A stretch of DNA of 64,000 nucleotides from contig NC_044277.2 of assembly GCF_004027225.2 (NCBI RefSeq), positions 72,727,900 through 72,791,899 on the forward strand. The letters are read 5' to 3'. Numbering within the stretch: the stretch's first letter is position 1; the number at the start of each line of letters is the position of its first letter. Source of the stretch: Strigops habroptila. Lineage: Eukaryota > Chordata > Aves > Psittaciformes > Psittacidae. The notes beneath the pieces were generated by a model. It worked only from the letters and a program-made list of their open reading frames with translations, ran no database searches and was not told where the DNA came from. Position numbers and translations under genes: made by a program. Shown here piece by piece: positions 25,301 to 39,093 of this stretch.

Positions 25301-27880
25301 TGTTTTATTAGCAACCTTTCTGAGGTTTTGCAGAAACTGTATTGCTACCAAACACACTCCTGGCAAAATTGCTACAGATGTTCAGAAAAGGGGTGAAACA
25401 AGAGAATATGCATTATATTTTTAAAATGGAATTCCAAAAGCTAATGTTCTAATAGTCTCTTGTGGTTTATTTTAATGCAAAGATTAATATTTTAGCAATT
25501 TTCAGGTAAGTCCTATTTCGACAGATGGCATCAAAACTAAGAAGAGCAATGTACACTTCTGGTCTCGACAGGGAGAAATTAACTGTCTAGCCAAGCTCAT
25601 GTCCAGCTTCTGAGACAGCCAGCTATGCAATTCCAACTTCTAAAATGTACAACCATTCATATTTAACTAAGACAGTAATACTTACCACAAGTTTTCCATC
25701 TATATATTTAGTAGGGCGTCCACAAGGAAATCTGAGTGATTGTGTCTGATTTACAGGTAAATACCATGCTCAGAAGGCTTTTTGTTGTTGCTGTGTTGTT
25801 GTTTGCCATTATTTTTAGCCTGCATTGTTAGTTGCAAATATTTTCCAAACCAGCATTTTCATCAATAAAAATTATTTTTGAGAAACCAGGGAATTTTAAT
25901 AATTTGGATGAATATGATATGAAGAAAGAACAAGCTAAGTACAAAACCCTGTTTTCACAACAAAACATCAAGTTTTTAAAGATGGAAGCCTTGTATTAAG
26001 CACCTTAATCTGTATTCGAATATGTAAACAGATCTTGTTTTCAAAAGTACTGAGCATGCAACGTTTCCCACTAATTTCCCTAAGCAGTGACATACTAAGT
26101 ATTCTGCTTCAAATAGATATGCTTTTTTTGTAGCTTATCTATTGACATGGGGAACTGTCTTTGGAGTTTAAATTAAATACTTCTTGTTCATATTCTATAG
26201 CAGAGAGTACAAAAATAAATGCAAACATTTCTATTTACAGTTACACTTAAAATTAGACCAAAACACAAATGCCCAAAACACAGCACTTGGCAAAAAAAAC
26301 TGCTTTTAATCTAGCAGCCTACAGTGAGTGGATTTCAGCCTTGCAACAAATCCTGAGTGGATTTAAGTACCAATCTTTCTATGATTTTACTCTGTGACAG
26401 GATGTAGATCAGATCATAGGTCTTAACACTGTTTTTAGTCCTATTTTGTGTAGCTCTGATCTGCAACTTTTTATAAGTTTTCCTCCAGAATTGTTTTTAG
26501 CAGAAAGTTGGGGTTTGCTGTCATAACAGCCAACTTTTCAGCAAGGGATTAAACATTTCCTTTGTCAGAAAATGTGAATATTTGAACGCTAAAAAAGATC
26601 TTCTCAGAACTGCTGTCAAGTGTTTCTCAGTAATTAGAGTTCCAATGTCTCAGGTATCCATCAGAGGTCGCACTGTAATACATCGTTAAAAGGAAAGGCT
26701 AGGGTATATCTCTGGACACATAACGTAAGTGTGTATAACTACGTCAACAGAGGAGAGTGGGGACATGAAGCACAAGTTGCACAATTTTCACAAATTAGTA
26801 GCCATTTTTGCCAGACAAAAGTTTTAGATAGAAATACTTCTGTTGAGATTTTTTTGGAGGGAGGGGGCACAGGGAGCAGACTGCTAGCAAAGAAATAGGT
26901 GAAATTTTACTCAAAAGTCTTTCTAACTTTTTTTTTTCCCAAAGTAAAACCAGCTTTTTAGCAGTCATTGTAACTATTCTCTGACTCCTATTTCAAATAA
27001 GCTCCCAAATGTAACTTAATTTAAGCTGGTAAGTTTTGCCTGACTCCAACTTATCCCTAGTTGGCTCCATATTTCTAGGGAGGGCTGTTGTCATCACATT
27101 TCTTTTAAGAAGTCCCAAGCAGCCTTACTCAATAGTCCACTGTATGAGGTACCAAACAAGCCTGGGCAGGCCCCAGAACTAGAAACTTACTTGAACCTCT
27201 GCTTCAACTCACATCCAAACCATGACACATTTTATGAAATGCAAATATATCCTCAGTTTTCTTTGGCAAGTATTTTCCATTTTTTTCTGCACTTGCCATT
27301 CTCAAAAAAAAGGAGAGGAAGAAACCAGGATGAAGGCTTACACAAAACCTTTTTCTTGGGAAGACGATTACACTAGAAGGTATTTTTTTTCCAATTCAGG
27401 AATGACAGGCAGGTTGATTGAACAGTGGATGTTGATGCTACCCCCAACCTCACTCTGCAATCCCAAAGAAATGCTGGTTACTAACACAAGCTCCCTATTG
27501 CTCTTGGCCAAAAAAACACTGCAGTCTTTTCTTTTCTTTAAGTCTGTAATGAACAGGAACGTGGGGCACCCCACCAGGGGAGGGCTAAGCAAACTAGCTC
27601 AGACCATATCCCAAAAGAAAAAACCCTTCTGGTGTGCATGAAGAAGTGGGTAGCATATGAAACTGTAATTAAAAATGAAAGAACAGCATGTAGCTGACTG
27701 CTTTAATTGACTATTTTTGTTTTCATGATAAGGATTAGAACTGTGATCAAATGAGCAGTGATTTGTAGTTTTTCTTGATCAGAAGGAGAAAACCTGTGTT
27801 ATCTGCAGGGAATGAGGATGACTGACTACTGAGAGGCACCAGTGAGCCACAACTACTCATTTTCATTTCAGATCACCTAT
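19321..27880. other. No gene recognised, with two GC-richer islands
   Basis: Mostly AT-rich. At about 19745-20090 and 24660-25130 the base composition is clearly richer in GC, and both islands have long frames open on both strands (for example 24684-25127 plus, 19745-20041 minus), but none shows a known motif. A 17-base unit CTCTGCCTATAGCCCAG is repeated at 20300-20316 and 20321-20337. T and A runs occur at 20811-20828 and 22477-22491. Confidence 0.55.
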
Positions 27881-28520
27881 ACTTGAAGCCAAGATACTCT
27901 AGCTGTTTGATTTCCTCTTTAATTGTCAGAAAGGCTGGGCGGTATGATTGCAGTTGGGCAGGACCAGGAGCAAATGCTGTGCCTGGTCATGGAAAGCAGC
28001 CAGCTGAGGGTAGGCTCCCAATGGCTGCCCACTGGAGCTATGCCAGGCAGCAGAGGGAAGTGCCTGACCTCAAGGCAGACAGGCAGCCTGCAGAGGCATC
28101 TCCTGCAGACCAGTTGGCATGTCTGTCTGCCCCACTCGCACCAGAGCCCCCACAGTGCTCTTTCTCGCTCATACCCAGACAAGTGCCTGCTATGGTATTT
28201 TGACAAGCCACCTGTATGCTCAACTTTGCTGCAACATGGGCACAGCAGCTTCTGTGAGGACCATGAAGCCTCTTGCAGGAGGATCTTGGAGAAACAGGCT
28301 TGTGCCCATGTGCACAAGGCAGGACCATGGCCATTCATGCAGTGTACCATGAGAGGATGGACTTCTGTGCATTGGCTAGTGTTCCTGACTGCCTCAAGTT
28401 TGGTGCCTGAGACAACACGTGCTGGTGGGACCTGGCAGGCATGTACAGGTCACTAGCCCAGGGTGGTGGCAGGCACCACTCACTGCAGAAGTGAACGGTG
28501 CTGTGATAATGGTTGCCTGT
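27881..28520. other. GC-rich island with overlapping open frames
   Basis: About 640 bases much richer in G and C than the flanks. Frames stay open in several readings: 27923-28456 plus (177 codons), 27919-28350 minus (143 codons) and others. Few stop codons are expected in GC-rich DNA, so open frames in several readings are weak evidence for coding. The translations show no motif I recognise. It could be a non-coding RNA exon, a decayed retrocopy or a regulatory element. Confidence 0.3.
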
Positions 28521-30599
28521 AAGCAAAGGTTAGATACAAGGTAAGCAGCAGCGTTATGAAACCTGCTCTCATCCAAACAGTTAGGAAGTATTTGGAAGGG
28601 GTGTTGTTAAATGTGATCGAAGTGTTAATTAAGACATCTAGAATGAAAAAGAGGCCAACGTTTGATTTTCTAGCTGCTATTTCTAACCCCTTCTCCTTGC
28701 AGACCTTGCAGACAGAGCAAGGACTTTTACTCACCCAAACCAGGCACCTATTGCAGTGTCTTGATTCCCAGTGTTTTCCTAACAGCAACAGGAGCACTCC
28801 TCACACCTTTCTGTAAAAACAGATCTGGCTAGAGAATGGCATTTCAGTATCCATTGATGCCATGAATAAAATACGGTATATGTCAAATTTGTTGGACAAA
28901 GGAAATGTTGATTCAGGAACACTGATCGATCATGGTAATTTATAAAATGAAATTATTTATTTTATGAGATAATATACAATGTAATGTGTAATATGGTAAT
29001 GCAAAATATATTACATAACTTACAGTATTATAAAATAATATATGTATTTATAATAAATGTATCATTGAATTAAATTCATTAAATGATTTTGACCAAGAGT
29101 GGGAGATCCGACAGCAGCCATTATTGATTGCTTGCTTAGCACATTTTAAGATGCAAGCCTGAATAGCAGAAAACTACAGCTGTATTACTGCAGCCCTACA
29201 TCATTCCCCCTGAGAATGCAGTATATATATTTACTCCAGCTATTGTACCATCCCCCCTGAAACATTTCCCAGACTAAATAAGGGTGGGGGACAGAAAGCT
29301 CCTTGTCATCACTTAAACCCAGTCTTGTGGGAGCCATCTATGTGCTACTTTTTGTGTATCTATCTTTCATTTCTCTCTCTTTTTTTTTCTTTTTCTTTTC
29401 CTTTTTTTTTAATCTTTTTTAATCATTCATTGACACCTCTCAAGAACATTTTTTAAAGTAGCTTTTATTTTTGGCTTTGCATGATGACTAATAACTGGAT
29501 ATTTCACTGAACTATATCCTAAACTGAAGTGCATAAATATTTTAGAAGTAGCTGTGACAGTCTCTGGGCCAGTCCCTAGCACTTACTAGAAATGTGTTCT
29601 TATCTGCTCATTTTTACTATCAGCCATTGACTATGCCACAGCAAAATATTCCAAGAATGCTGACTACGGTTTTCTGCTGTGATTCCCCTCCACTCCCTCA
29701 ATGCCCAGTGTCTGCAGTTGCTCTTCCACATGGTGGCAATATATTAGCATTGAGCTAGGCACCTGCACAGCAAAAAGTGTATTACTTACCTGCAGGGTAA
29801 GAGCTGTACCACCTTATCTCATCTGTGTATTGTCACAAAGGTGGTTTGTAACATGCACTCAGCAACCAACACAAAAAAAGAAAGGTGAAGACCCTCCAGC
29901 TATGTTTTTTATCTTCTGCTTTCCTGAAACTTTTACATGGAAAAATGTTGTTTCTGAGCAGCATCATGTTGTGATCTTTCCAATTAATACAGCACATAGC
30001 AGCACTCTCTGTAAGGTGAGATAAATGCTGTATTGAAATTTTACCTAGGGAATTAAATAACTCCCACTACTTGAATTCCATTCTACATCCTTCCAGTGAA
30101 GGAGGATAAAGTTTAAATTATAAAAATAAATGAGTATTCACTGTCTCACATTGGCATCCAACATCTCAGAGTCAGCCACAGAAACTAGCAACCTGAGCTC
30201 CTTTTGCCACACATTTAGGTTGAGTGATGCCCATTACTGATTTTGAAGACTCTGTCTAGTCTAAGTGATAAATGCCACCCTACCATAGTGGCCACAGTGT
30301 AAAATGAGCAAATCTGAAAACCGCATGCTCCTTGGAATGGAAACATAGGACAACCCCCTAAAAGATTGACCAGTCATGCTGAAACAAAACTATTTCTATG
30401 CAAGTTTAAAGGCAGCTGGATAGCTGAAGAGCAATTACATTAGGAAAGAAAACAGAAATTAAATCAGAGCTGAAATAATCTGAGAAAACAGAAGCAGGAA
30501 TAAAACCAGCCCAAATCAACACAGAATTGTTGCTCTACTGCAAAATTTCTATGCCAAATAATTTCTCATAATGGACATTTTCTTATAAAAGATTGTGAT
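28521..30599. other. No gene recognised; AT-rich and pyrimidine tracts
   Basis: Holds a very AT-rich stretch at about 28938-29085, with many TTATAAAATAATATA-like pieces, and a T/C tract at about 29372-29425. No gene or repeat family seen. Confidence 0.6.
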
Positions 30600-32160
30600 C
30601 TTTCTGCTCCATCAGAAACATGCATCTTCTCCACCTCCAGCTGCTACAACAGCTCCCAGTGAAAATCTATTACAGTGCCACTGCTGCACGATCTGCAGTG
30701 CAGTGCTCCACTCTTTCATTTATTGATACACGTCTAGAATGAGCTTCACCATGTGCCCATCTGGATACCTGCTCCTCTGGCATCTCACCTGTGAAGCTAT
30801 AGCTCAGTCTGTGCCTAGCAAACCTCAGTGTGGGTTTGGCTGACACTGCTCTAATGAGGACATGTTGGACAAAGTCATTGGGCACTCACCTAAATGTCCG
30901 ATACTGTATTCCCTTCTCTTTTTAGTTTATCCTCAAAATGTGGAGAGCTGGGTGGCCTTCCTGTCCCTCCTCCGTGCTTCTTTGTGTGCAATGAAGCACA
31001 TTCTCCCCCATCCCCTACATGGCCATGGAGGACTTCCTTGGGCATCTGTGCATTGGCTGCTCCTGAGCTCCTCCTCTTCCTCCTCCGTTTGATCTCTTCT
31101 GTCTCTCTTGTGATCTTCTGATTGTTCTCATCTTCCTCTGTCAGGGCCACTGTTATCTATGCATTGCTGTCATGGCGGTATGAGGAGCTATGTCAGGGAG
31201 GGAGGTAGCAGAATGGCCACAGGACTCCGCAGAGCCAACAACACAGGGGTCCCTGGCAGCTGACTAAAGCAAATACAGCATGGTGGTACTGTACTGCCAC
31301 ATGAACGGGGAGGTCAGATTGGGCTGCAGGGAGGTGGAAGCAAGCTGTCAGATTCCTACATGACATTTGGCAGCTCTGTAAACCAGGGTACATGAAACAG
31401 TCTCTGAAAGCCAAAGGGCAAGGGGGTTGATAAAGCATTCCCCAAGCATAATTTCCCTGTTAGGAGCTACCTCACATGACCTCCACCAGCTTTACATTAA
31501 AGCCAGTCTTACGCTGTGTCTGAAACCTCCACCTGGTTGTCAAAATGAAAGTCACTTTCTCAGTATTGGGAGCCAGGACAGGGTAGTTGAGAGAAAAGCT
31601 CTTGTATGTTCCCCATATCAGGCTGCCTCCAACAGCCGTGCTTGAGAGCTTCAGTTGATGCAGGTGCCGCCTTTCGTTTTTGTTTATTAGTCTGTTTCTG
31701 CCTGTATAAAATACTGCTGCCAGTCGTCTCCAGCACCGCTGCCTTCCCACCATTTATTGCCATTGGCAGCTGCACAGACTGAGTGCAATCTGTCAGACTG
31801 GATTTTACAGCAGCAGCTTACACCCACCTTTGGAAAATTAGCCCACCAACATCCTTCAGGGGCTCAGAGAGGCCTGTTGGGTGGCTCCCATCTGAGAGAG
31901 GAAAAATCATGGACACTAATATTGTGCACATGCCCATGCTTTACATTTACAGATGTATGGGCACCTCAGGCTTTGGTAGGTGCAGTTGAATGGCCCACTC
32001 CAAAGGGATGCCCACCTCAGGAGGACCCTCTGTTGGGAATTGTATCGCTTGGGGCATCCTCTTTTTCTTACAGCCTCTTCAGAGCTCTTGGGTGACCACC
32101 GTTCTGCCAATTCTGCCCTCAATTTCATTTATGACCATTTGATTTTGTTTAAACTCAAGG
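30600..32160. other. GC-richer region without recognised gene
   Basis: About 1.5 kb of balanced to GC-rich DNA with overlapping short frames on both strands. A CTCCTCCTCTTCCTCCTCC run at about 31070-31087 makes a charged Arg/Lys-rich translation on the other strand, a by-product of the repeat. No family recognised. Confidence 0.4.
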
Positions 32161-33044
32161 CATATTAATTTCCCTAGTTTTTCTGTATAGTAGAAAAATC
32201 TCTATTCACATCCCTGGCTGTCCTTCCCACTATCTCTAACATTATAAGGTTTGCAAGGAAATCTTTTTATGGTTCATTCACTAAAGAACACCTGTATTCC
32301 AATCCGACATCTTGTCACTACAGATATCCAAAAAACAGTGTGTTTTATAGTCTTACTTTTAACTCTGATTGCCTCCACAATAAAGAAGAATGCTACTGAG
32401 GGAAAAAAAAAAGCTTGCCTCAGAATCCCTTATTCAAGGATATCAGCTTCACGTTACAGAGAGGCAAATTAAGGACATACTCTATACCATTAGAAAATAC
32501 CTATTACATAAAGTTAAAATTGCAGCTAAAATTACATTCTTTTAGTGACTGCATTTTATGTGTTGGCATCACCCCTCAGTGAGCTCTCAGAATGAGATGC
32601 CCGTTGGAAATCTGAGTGACTTCTCAGCTTAATCTTTAAATTTCCAATGCTGTCTGCCTAACAAGCCAAATTAATCTCTGTGATTTCTATAATTGTTATT
32701 ACAAAAAGAAAAAAAAATATAAAAAAAGAAAAAATTAAAGAAAAGAAGACTCAGGAGGAACACAATCAGACTTTATAAAGAGCTCCAAGGTTACAATATA
32801 CTTTATGGAATAAATGATCCATCCATTCAGCTGGGAACAGGGTAATGGCAAGAGATAGCATAGCTAAAACTTCAAGAAAGCACTTCTAACAATAATTCTA
32901 GATGTTTATGATTTACCAAAGCCCTGAATATCCCTATGGACAAAAATATTCATTTCTCCCTTATGCCCCATTCTCTTATTTGATACTGATTATCCCCTCT
33001 GTTGGACACACACTGACCACAGGTCAGTGCATTTGATAAAACCT
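32161..33044. other. No gene recognised; A-rich tract and short palindrome
   Basis: An A-rich tract lies at about 32701-32748. Just before the repeated segment at 33045 is an inverted repeat, CACTGACC, ACA, GGTCAGTG, at 33011-33029. Confidence 0.6.
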
Positions 33045-33187
33045 AACCTCTAGGTTAGAGGTTAGGATTTGAAGCTTCCTTTTGCCGCAAGATGAGCTTT
33101 GCATCTCAGGGAAGTTATCTGGGGCTAGATTTATAAACAAATTTAGAGCTCTCACTCCCTTCAGTGGGAGCAGTTCAACTATGTACC
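33045..33187. repeat. 143-bp direct repeat, copy 1
   Basis: From AACCTCTAGGTTAGAGG to CTATGTACC this segment matches 35457-35599 base for base without gaps, with 8 mismatches by my count (about 94 percent). It begins within a palindrome, CCTAACCTCTA, GGT, TAGAGGTTAGG, and near its end carries CTCCCTTCAGTGGGAG, a second small fold-back. The flanks outside do not match. Family unknown. Confidence 0.9.
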
Positions 33188-35456
33188 CACACACAACCAG
33201 CTGCAGCCATCAAACTGTCTTCATGTGGGAAAGCACAGGGCCACGGAAAGATGCACAAGCCTCTGCAAGCAGCTTGCAGAGTTTTCTGTGCTTTCTGAAA
33301 TGGTTTTATTTCAAATACAAAATCAATTTCAAAATTTTCCAGTCTGCTGCTGGTTTCTCCAAGAAGTTTGGGATTCACTCATGTAGTGAACTGGTTCTAA
33401 ATCACCATCCCTTTCTACATTGCCCTTTAAATTAATATCTAGAATAAAGATCCCCAGACTAAAAAGGATAATCCCAGTTTGCACTTTGGTTATTCAAATT
33501 AAAGATGAGAGAACTACAGTGATATCTAACATTTGTGTCAGGGCTCAGGGAGCACACAAGAGTTTTTGGTTTGAAAAAGCAAGTCAAATTTGCAAAAACT
33601 TCGCAAGCTTGCATAAAGAATTCTGGCAACTCATTTCTTTTGTAATATCTTTGTAAGTGCTTGGTGCTGTTTGTGTGCCTAGCTGTTCTGTGCATCTGGA
33701 TAGTGCAGCCCATACAGCTTCAGCCATTTGCATTGCAAGAGAATCAACAGATGCCAAGTAATTGAAGCATAAGAAGATTAACTTTATTGGTAATATGTGC
33801 ACAGTGTTGGCATCACAAAATCTTCAATGATGAGTTTTACCATCAAAAGAGAACTCAGGAACAAAATAAAATTCAAAATTAATTACTGTACACAGCCGTA
33901 AGACAGGGAAATGCTAATATTTAATTGCAGGTGAAAAAACTGGGATGCTGGAGAAGTTAAAGAGACTTCTTAAAGATCTCAGCATGAGGTTCCGTATTTG
34001 TTGTATTTACTCTTTTTTTTATCAGCTACAGGTGTTCCACATTAAGCGCTGTTTCCAATGGCTCATAAACTTGTGTTAGAATGTGGCAGGAAAGTGAGGG
34101 CTCTTAATATAACCCATCTCATCAAAAAAAAGGCCTGAGCTACACTTCTTTGCTTTGGTGGATTTCTAAATAAGAATGTATAGGACTGCCTTGAATGTGT
34201 TTCCCTTGAATTAGAAAAAAATCCCAGAGAACTTCCAATAATATCTGCTAACTTGACATTTATGGGGGAAAAGCATATCCCTTCAGAAGTTAATCTAATG
34301 GTTAATTAACTTTGCTGTTCTAAATAGGCAAGTTATCTATACATTATAAATAATACTCATATAAATATGCTTGAACTATACAACATACCCTATCAAAATG
34401 TCCCTATCTTTAATTTGCAGCCAGTTTACTGGGCTGGATTGAAACTCCTGATCCTGTAGTACTTCCACCTATACCCTTGGTGATGGTTATCTAAGCATCC
34501 ACAATGGCCCCGAGTTGTGTTTTATTCACTGCTTCTCAGAGCAGACTCCCCTAAATAGTGCATGTTGCTTAGTGGCTTTGTTCCTAACATACTTAGGAAC
34601 TTGCATTAGGCTATGTGAAAACATGGTTTATTTGCTTGTACAGTATGCTGGTTTTGTAGCTTTACCTTTTCTTTATTTATGAATTTCATATTTTTGTGTC
34701 AGCAACCTTCAGCATGGTTTTTTTTTTTTCCCATTCTGACCAACACAAAAAGCACTAAACAACATAGGGGTGAAAACAGGTTTCTAAGGAAGCCTATTAA
34801 AAACACTCTCTCCATCCAGAGAATTCTTTTCTAGTGACCTATCAGTTAGCCAGTGTTAATGTGTTTCATACCAGTGGTATTGTTTTAGCTTTGCAGTGAA
34901 TTTGCTAAGTGATCGCACATGGACTGTGAGAGGGGAAGAACAGGGCACTAAACAGTATGTCCAAGTTCATACAGGTTAATGGTTATTCCTTTCTCAAGGA
35001 TCACAGCAATAGCTCAGCTTTCTTCAGGAAAATTTTCTGAATTATGTGCATATTTATAGCATCCAAGTTTTGCAGGTAAACGTATAAAGGCTTGAGGGAG
35101 ATGATGGGCTTTTCATATTTGTTCAAATATTCTCACATTTCCTGCTGCTGAGGTGGATAATGCCAAAGCAGATTTCTACACTGCATTATGGAAAAAAGGC
35201 TTGAAAAATAGGTGGGTTCTGCCAAAGCTGTTGATGAGCTATGACATGACAAAAAATTAAAGAGTACTTCAAAATGTGTTACATGCTTTCAGCCAGACAT
35301 CAGAGTTTGCTTGAATCTGCTTCAGATTTTTCTCTGCTGACAGACAGACAGAGACCCTACCTGCTTCCCAGGGATGTTAGAGGTGAGATGGGGAGCCTAA
35401 CAACATTTTTAACTCAAAACTGTCACTGTGAGATAAAAGATGATCTTTTTGGAATA
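33188..35456. other. No gene recognised, spacer between the repeat copies
   Basis: 2.3 kb of AT-rich DNA with T runs at about 34012-34020 and 34719-34730. Nothing recognisable. Confidence 0.6.
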
Positions 35457-35599
35457 AACCTCTAGGTTAGAGGTTAGGTTTTGATGCTTTCTTTTGCCAC
35501 AAGATGAGCTTTGCATCTCAGGGAAGTTATCTGGGGCTAGATTTATAAACAGATTTAGAGCTCTCACTCCCTTCAGTGGGAGTAGTTCACCTATGTGCC
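35457..35599. repeat. 143-bp direct repeat, copy 2
   Basis: Partner of 33045-33187, same orientation, offset 2412 bases. In this copy the starting palindrome is shorter (AACCTCTA, GGT, TAGAGGTT), because the left flank differs. Substitutions are scattered, so the copy event is not very recent. Confidence 0.9.
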
Positions 35600-38500
35600 T
35601 TGATAAAACTGCTCCTTAACCTTACCACGCCACTGTTGCCTGCATCAGTAAAAAGGTATTGTACTATTTCTTCTTTTTCATCCTGCCTACTGATGCTCAG
35701 AGAAGTGGTAGGTGAGTCCCCTCTCACCTCACACTACCATATTCTGCACAGTGCTGCATGCTGAGAGTGAGGATCAGATGTGGGAGGTGAGCACATCCAC
35801 TGGTGCCTCAGCAAAGACAAAATACAGAAAGTTAGTTCAGAAACTGGCTTATTCCAGCTGTCAGACCTCTCTGGGCAGCCCTTAGAAGCCAGAAGCCTCC
35901 CTTAACCAGCCAGCACAGGAAGGCTCATGGCTGCTTAACAGAGCTGTAGTGGCATAAGGGCATCCCCAGTATACGGCTAAATATAACCCACAAAGTACTG
36001 CGGAGTTTATTGTCAAACTCAGGTGCAATCTTTAATCTATTCTTGTGAAGGAAGTGTTTCTCGTTTTGCTAGCTGCCTAGGGCTTCTCTTGAACAAAAGC
36101 TGTCCCTCACGACAGTTTGTGGACTAGATTTATGAGATGGATGTGGTTCGGACTTATAAGTGAGGGTAAAAGGTCACTTAACCATCTCAGCTACTAGCAC
36201 TGGCAAAAAAGAGCCACAAATATTCCTGTATATTACATGATATTTGTTTCCTGATGACCTATGTAAATATTCACCCTTTTTTTATTTGTTTGTTTGTTAT
36301 TCTTACCCTAGGACTTCTAATCATATTTACCACCAGGTGGGAGCTGCAGCAAAAGAAATTGCTGCATAAACAATGGCGCATTTCAATATTTACTTTAAAC
36401 TCTGCTTCAGTCCTCTTGGATTGAAGCTATTTTGCAACTGCATTCATTGTATTTAAATAGGTTTTCACAATGTAACACTTCCTAAGAGTTAGGTAAATTA
36501 AATTCTATTTATTTCACATGTTTGCATAAAGACAAAATTTCTTGGCAATAGCCTGTTTTGTTTGTTGATTTGGCTGAAGCAGATAGCATGACAAAAATAC
36601 TGAACATTTTAACTTTAATACCTGTAGTGGATAGAAGCCAGACAGTGAAATAATATTTTTCTTTATTTTTCAGTACTCCAGGTTTTTGATGAAGAAAAGA
36701 TTGGTTGGTTACAGGGCTATTGCTGAAGTTAATTCCAAGTAATTACTGCTTAAAACAGCTAATGTTCTTGCAGAAATTTTATTTGGTGCAGAGAGGAAAC
36801 CAAGAGTTTATTACCATACAGACAAAGCAGACCACAGCCTACCATCTGGACATACCACTCTAACAAACACCACCTCCAAGTGCAGCTGCCATTTCTGATA
36901 TGCATTAAGTGTGTCATTAGAAGGAAATTGTGGTGGTGATGCTGGTGGTAGTCTTGAACGTTGGCTTACTTATGTGTGGGGCCTCACATTAGGTCCCACC
37001 CTGCTGACAATTGCTCACTTTTTAGTGATAGCTCTAAGTTCACTGCATGGGATCCATGTTATTACAGAGAAACTTGTAAGCAGAAACCTGTAAACTTTGG
37101 CATAGAGCTCAAAGCATTGGTGCCTTGTTACTGCTAGTCAGCTTTTTTTTTTTCCCCTCATGGAAGACTAGTTCAGCTTTGATTCAGCACCTAACAGAGA
37201 TTTGTGGTTCTTAGGAAAAAGAGGCTTATCTGAGACACAAGAAAGTGGTTTTTATTCTTACTGTCCTCAAAGACAGTGGCTCAAAAGAACTGGAGAGCGG
37301 TTGATACCATAGCCACAGGAAGGGGAAAACCTAGAGTTCCAGAAAGAAAGAAAACAAAAAAAGAAATCCATCATTCCCTTGATTTGTTTTGGAGATTTGT
37401 TTTCAGTTCTCACACATAACACAAAGATAAGCTTTTCACACAAAGATAAGCACAAAAATTACTATTCAGAATACAAGGAGATCTGGTGGACCTCTACCAG
37501 CAAAGCTGATGCTCTAGGCTGCTGATCTCCCAGGAGCTGCCTGTGAGTGTACATGCTTTATAAGGCAAGGTTTTGCACATGGTGCTTTAGTTTTTATTAG
37601 TTTCTCTTTTGGCTACATTGAAACTTCACAGAGCACAGTTTCGGAGCACAAATGGCAGACCAGCTTGCTAGCAATCCAGTGGTACCCTTGTTAATGATCA
37701 CTAATTGGCCCCTGCAAAGCTGGTGATGTTATATTCGATGAGGAAACCAAGGGGATGTTGAACTCAATTTGTATCGTCTGGCTGAGTAACCCTTCAGATG
37801 CTTTTCTTCGGAGATAATAACATTTAAACCAAAGGCTGTCAGCGCCTACTGCTCAATATTGAGGCAACCCACATTAACAACATCCACCCAGGAAACTGAT
37901 TTTCTGTTTTGTGTTTACCTACCAGATCTCAGTCAGTGTATGAGCTCTCAAGCATCAGTGAGAAACACCACCACATGGAACATGCAGAATGATATTTTTA
38001 TCATTACATACACAAATAGCTAAACATATGATCTGACAGTGACTTGAGCAATCTTTCTCCCAGTCTCCCTTGTCATACTGGACAGGTATGTGTTTGTGTG
38101 TACATGTAGATGGGAGAGAGAGCATGTGGGTGCAGACAGACAAGGACATATATGTTTTTTCACATGCAGGAAACAATCCCATCAAGACTCAGAGCCCACA
38201 TTTCTATGAGAAAAAATAAAAAAGAAGAAACATTTTATTCCACAGCAAGGAAAGGCCATCCTTTAAAAGGATTATAGCAAAGCAAGAAACAACTGAAGCA
38301 CAAATATACATGCCCTCAGTCACTGCCAGGAGGGAGGCTTAAAGATGCTTTTGGTCTTATCTGGCATGATGGCGCTCATTATAGTACATTAATTACTTAT
38401 CTACCTGAAGAATTTATATTCCAAAGCCACTCCCAGCAAAACAAGCTAGTTAACTTTCCTCTATTTTCATTTTCTACATAATTGACAATGATGGGAAGAA

Positions 38501-39093
38501 GAGAATGCCCTCTTCAACCTGTGCCTTTCTGCAGCAAGGTATATGTTAACAGCAACATCTTTTTTGCTAGAAAGTGTCTTCTGCTCTAATCTGTACCTCA
38601 GGAGAAATCTTAGCTCAAGTTTTATGGGAAATCATAGGCAAAGGTGGGCTTATTATGGCCATGGATAAATAATTTATAAGGTTTAAAAAAAGCCACTCAT
38701 ACAACGAATAGTCTTGGGAAGTTATGAATATGTCTAGGAAATCAAGGGAATGAATGACCCTAATCCATAATTGGAGCTAAATCATTACATTTGAAAATAT
38801 TTCTACCCATCCTGTGGCGTCAGTTGATGGCAAGTTTTATTTCTGGTTTAATATCAAACACCTTTATCATTTCATGGGATTAGGAAGTCCCATAAACTTA
38901 GCTTTAACTATAACCATTGACTTGAAGGGCATTCTCAGAGAGGAAAACTTCTTTACTTTTCTACTCATTCACTATAGCCCCCAAATAGCACCAGACAGGA
39001 AGCTTCAAAGGGAACTTAGAAAGGTAAAGAAGTTGATTTCTCTCTTCCTATGTACAGAGTCCAAATTTATCACTGCAGAACTTGGAAACTAAA
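35600..39093. other. No gene recognised
   Basis: 3.5 kb of AT-rich sequence. A T run lies at about 37143-37153. Open frames are short and unrecognisable. Confidence 0.6.

Noticed and set aside
27222..27641. Plus-strand open frame of 139 codons
   Set aside because: Contains residues from A runs and low-complexity DNA and overlaps other frames; no motif.
30890..31150. Charged, Arg/Lys-rich minus-strand frame
   Set aside because: The charge comes from translating a TCC/CTT repeat on the opposite strand, and the frame starts at GTG rather than ATG.
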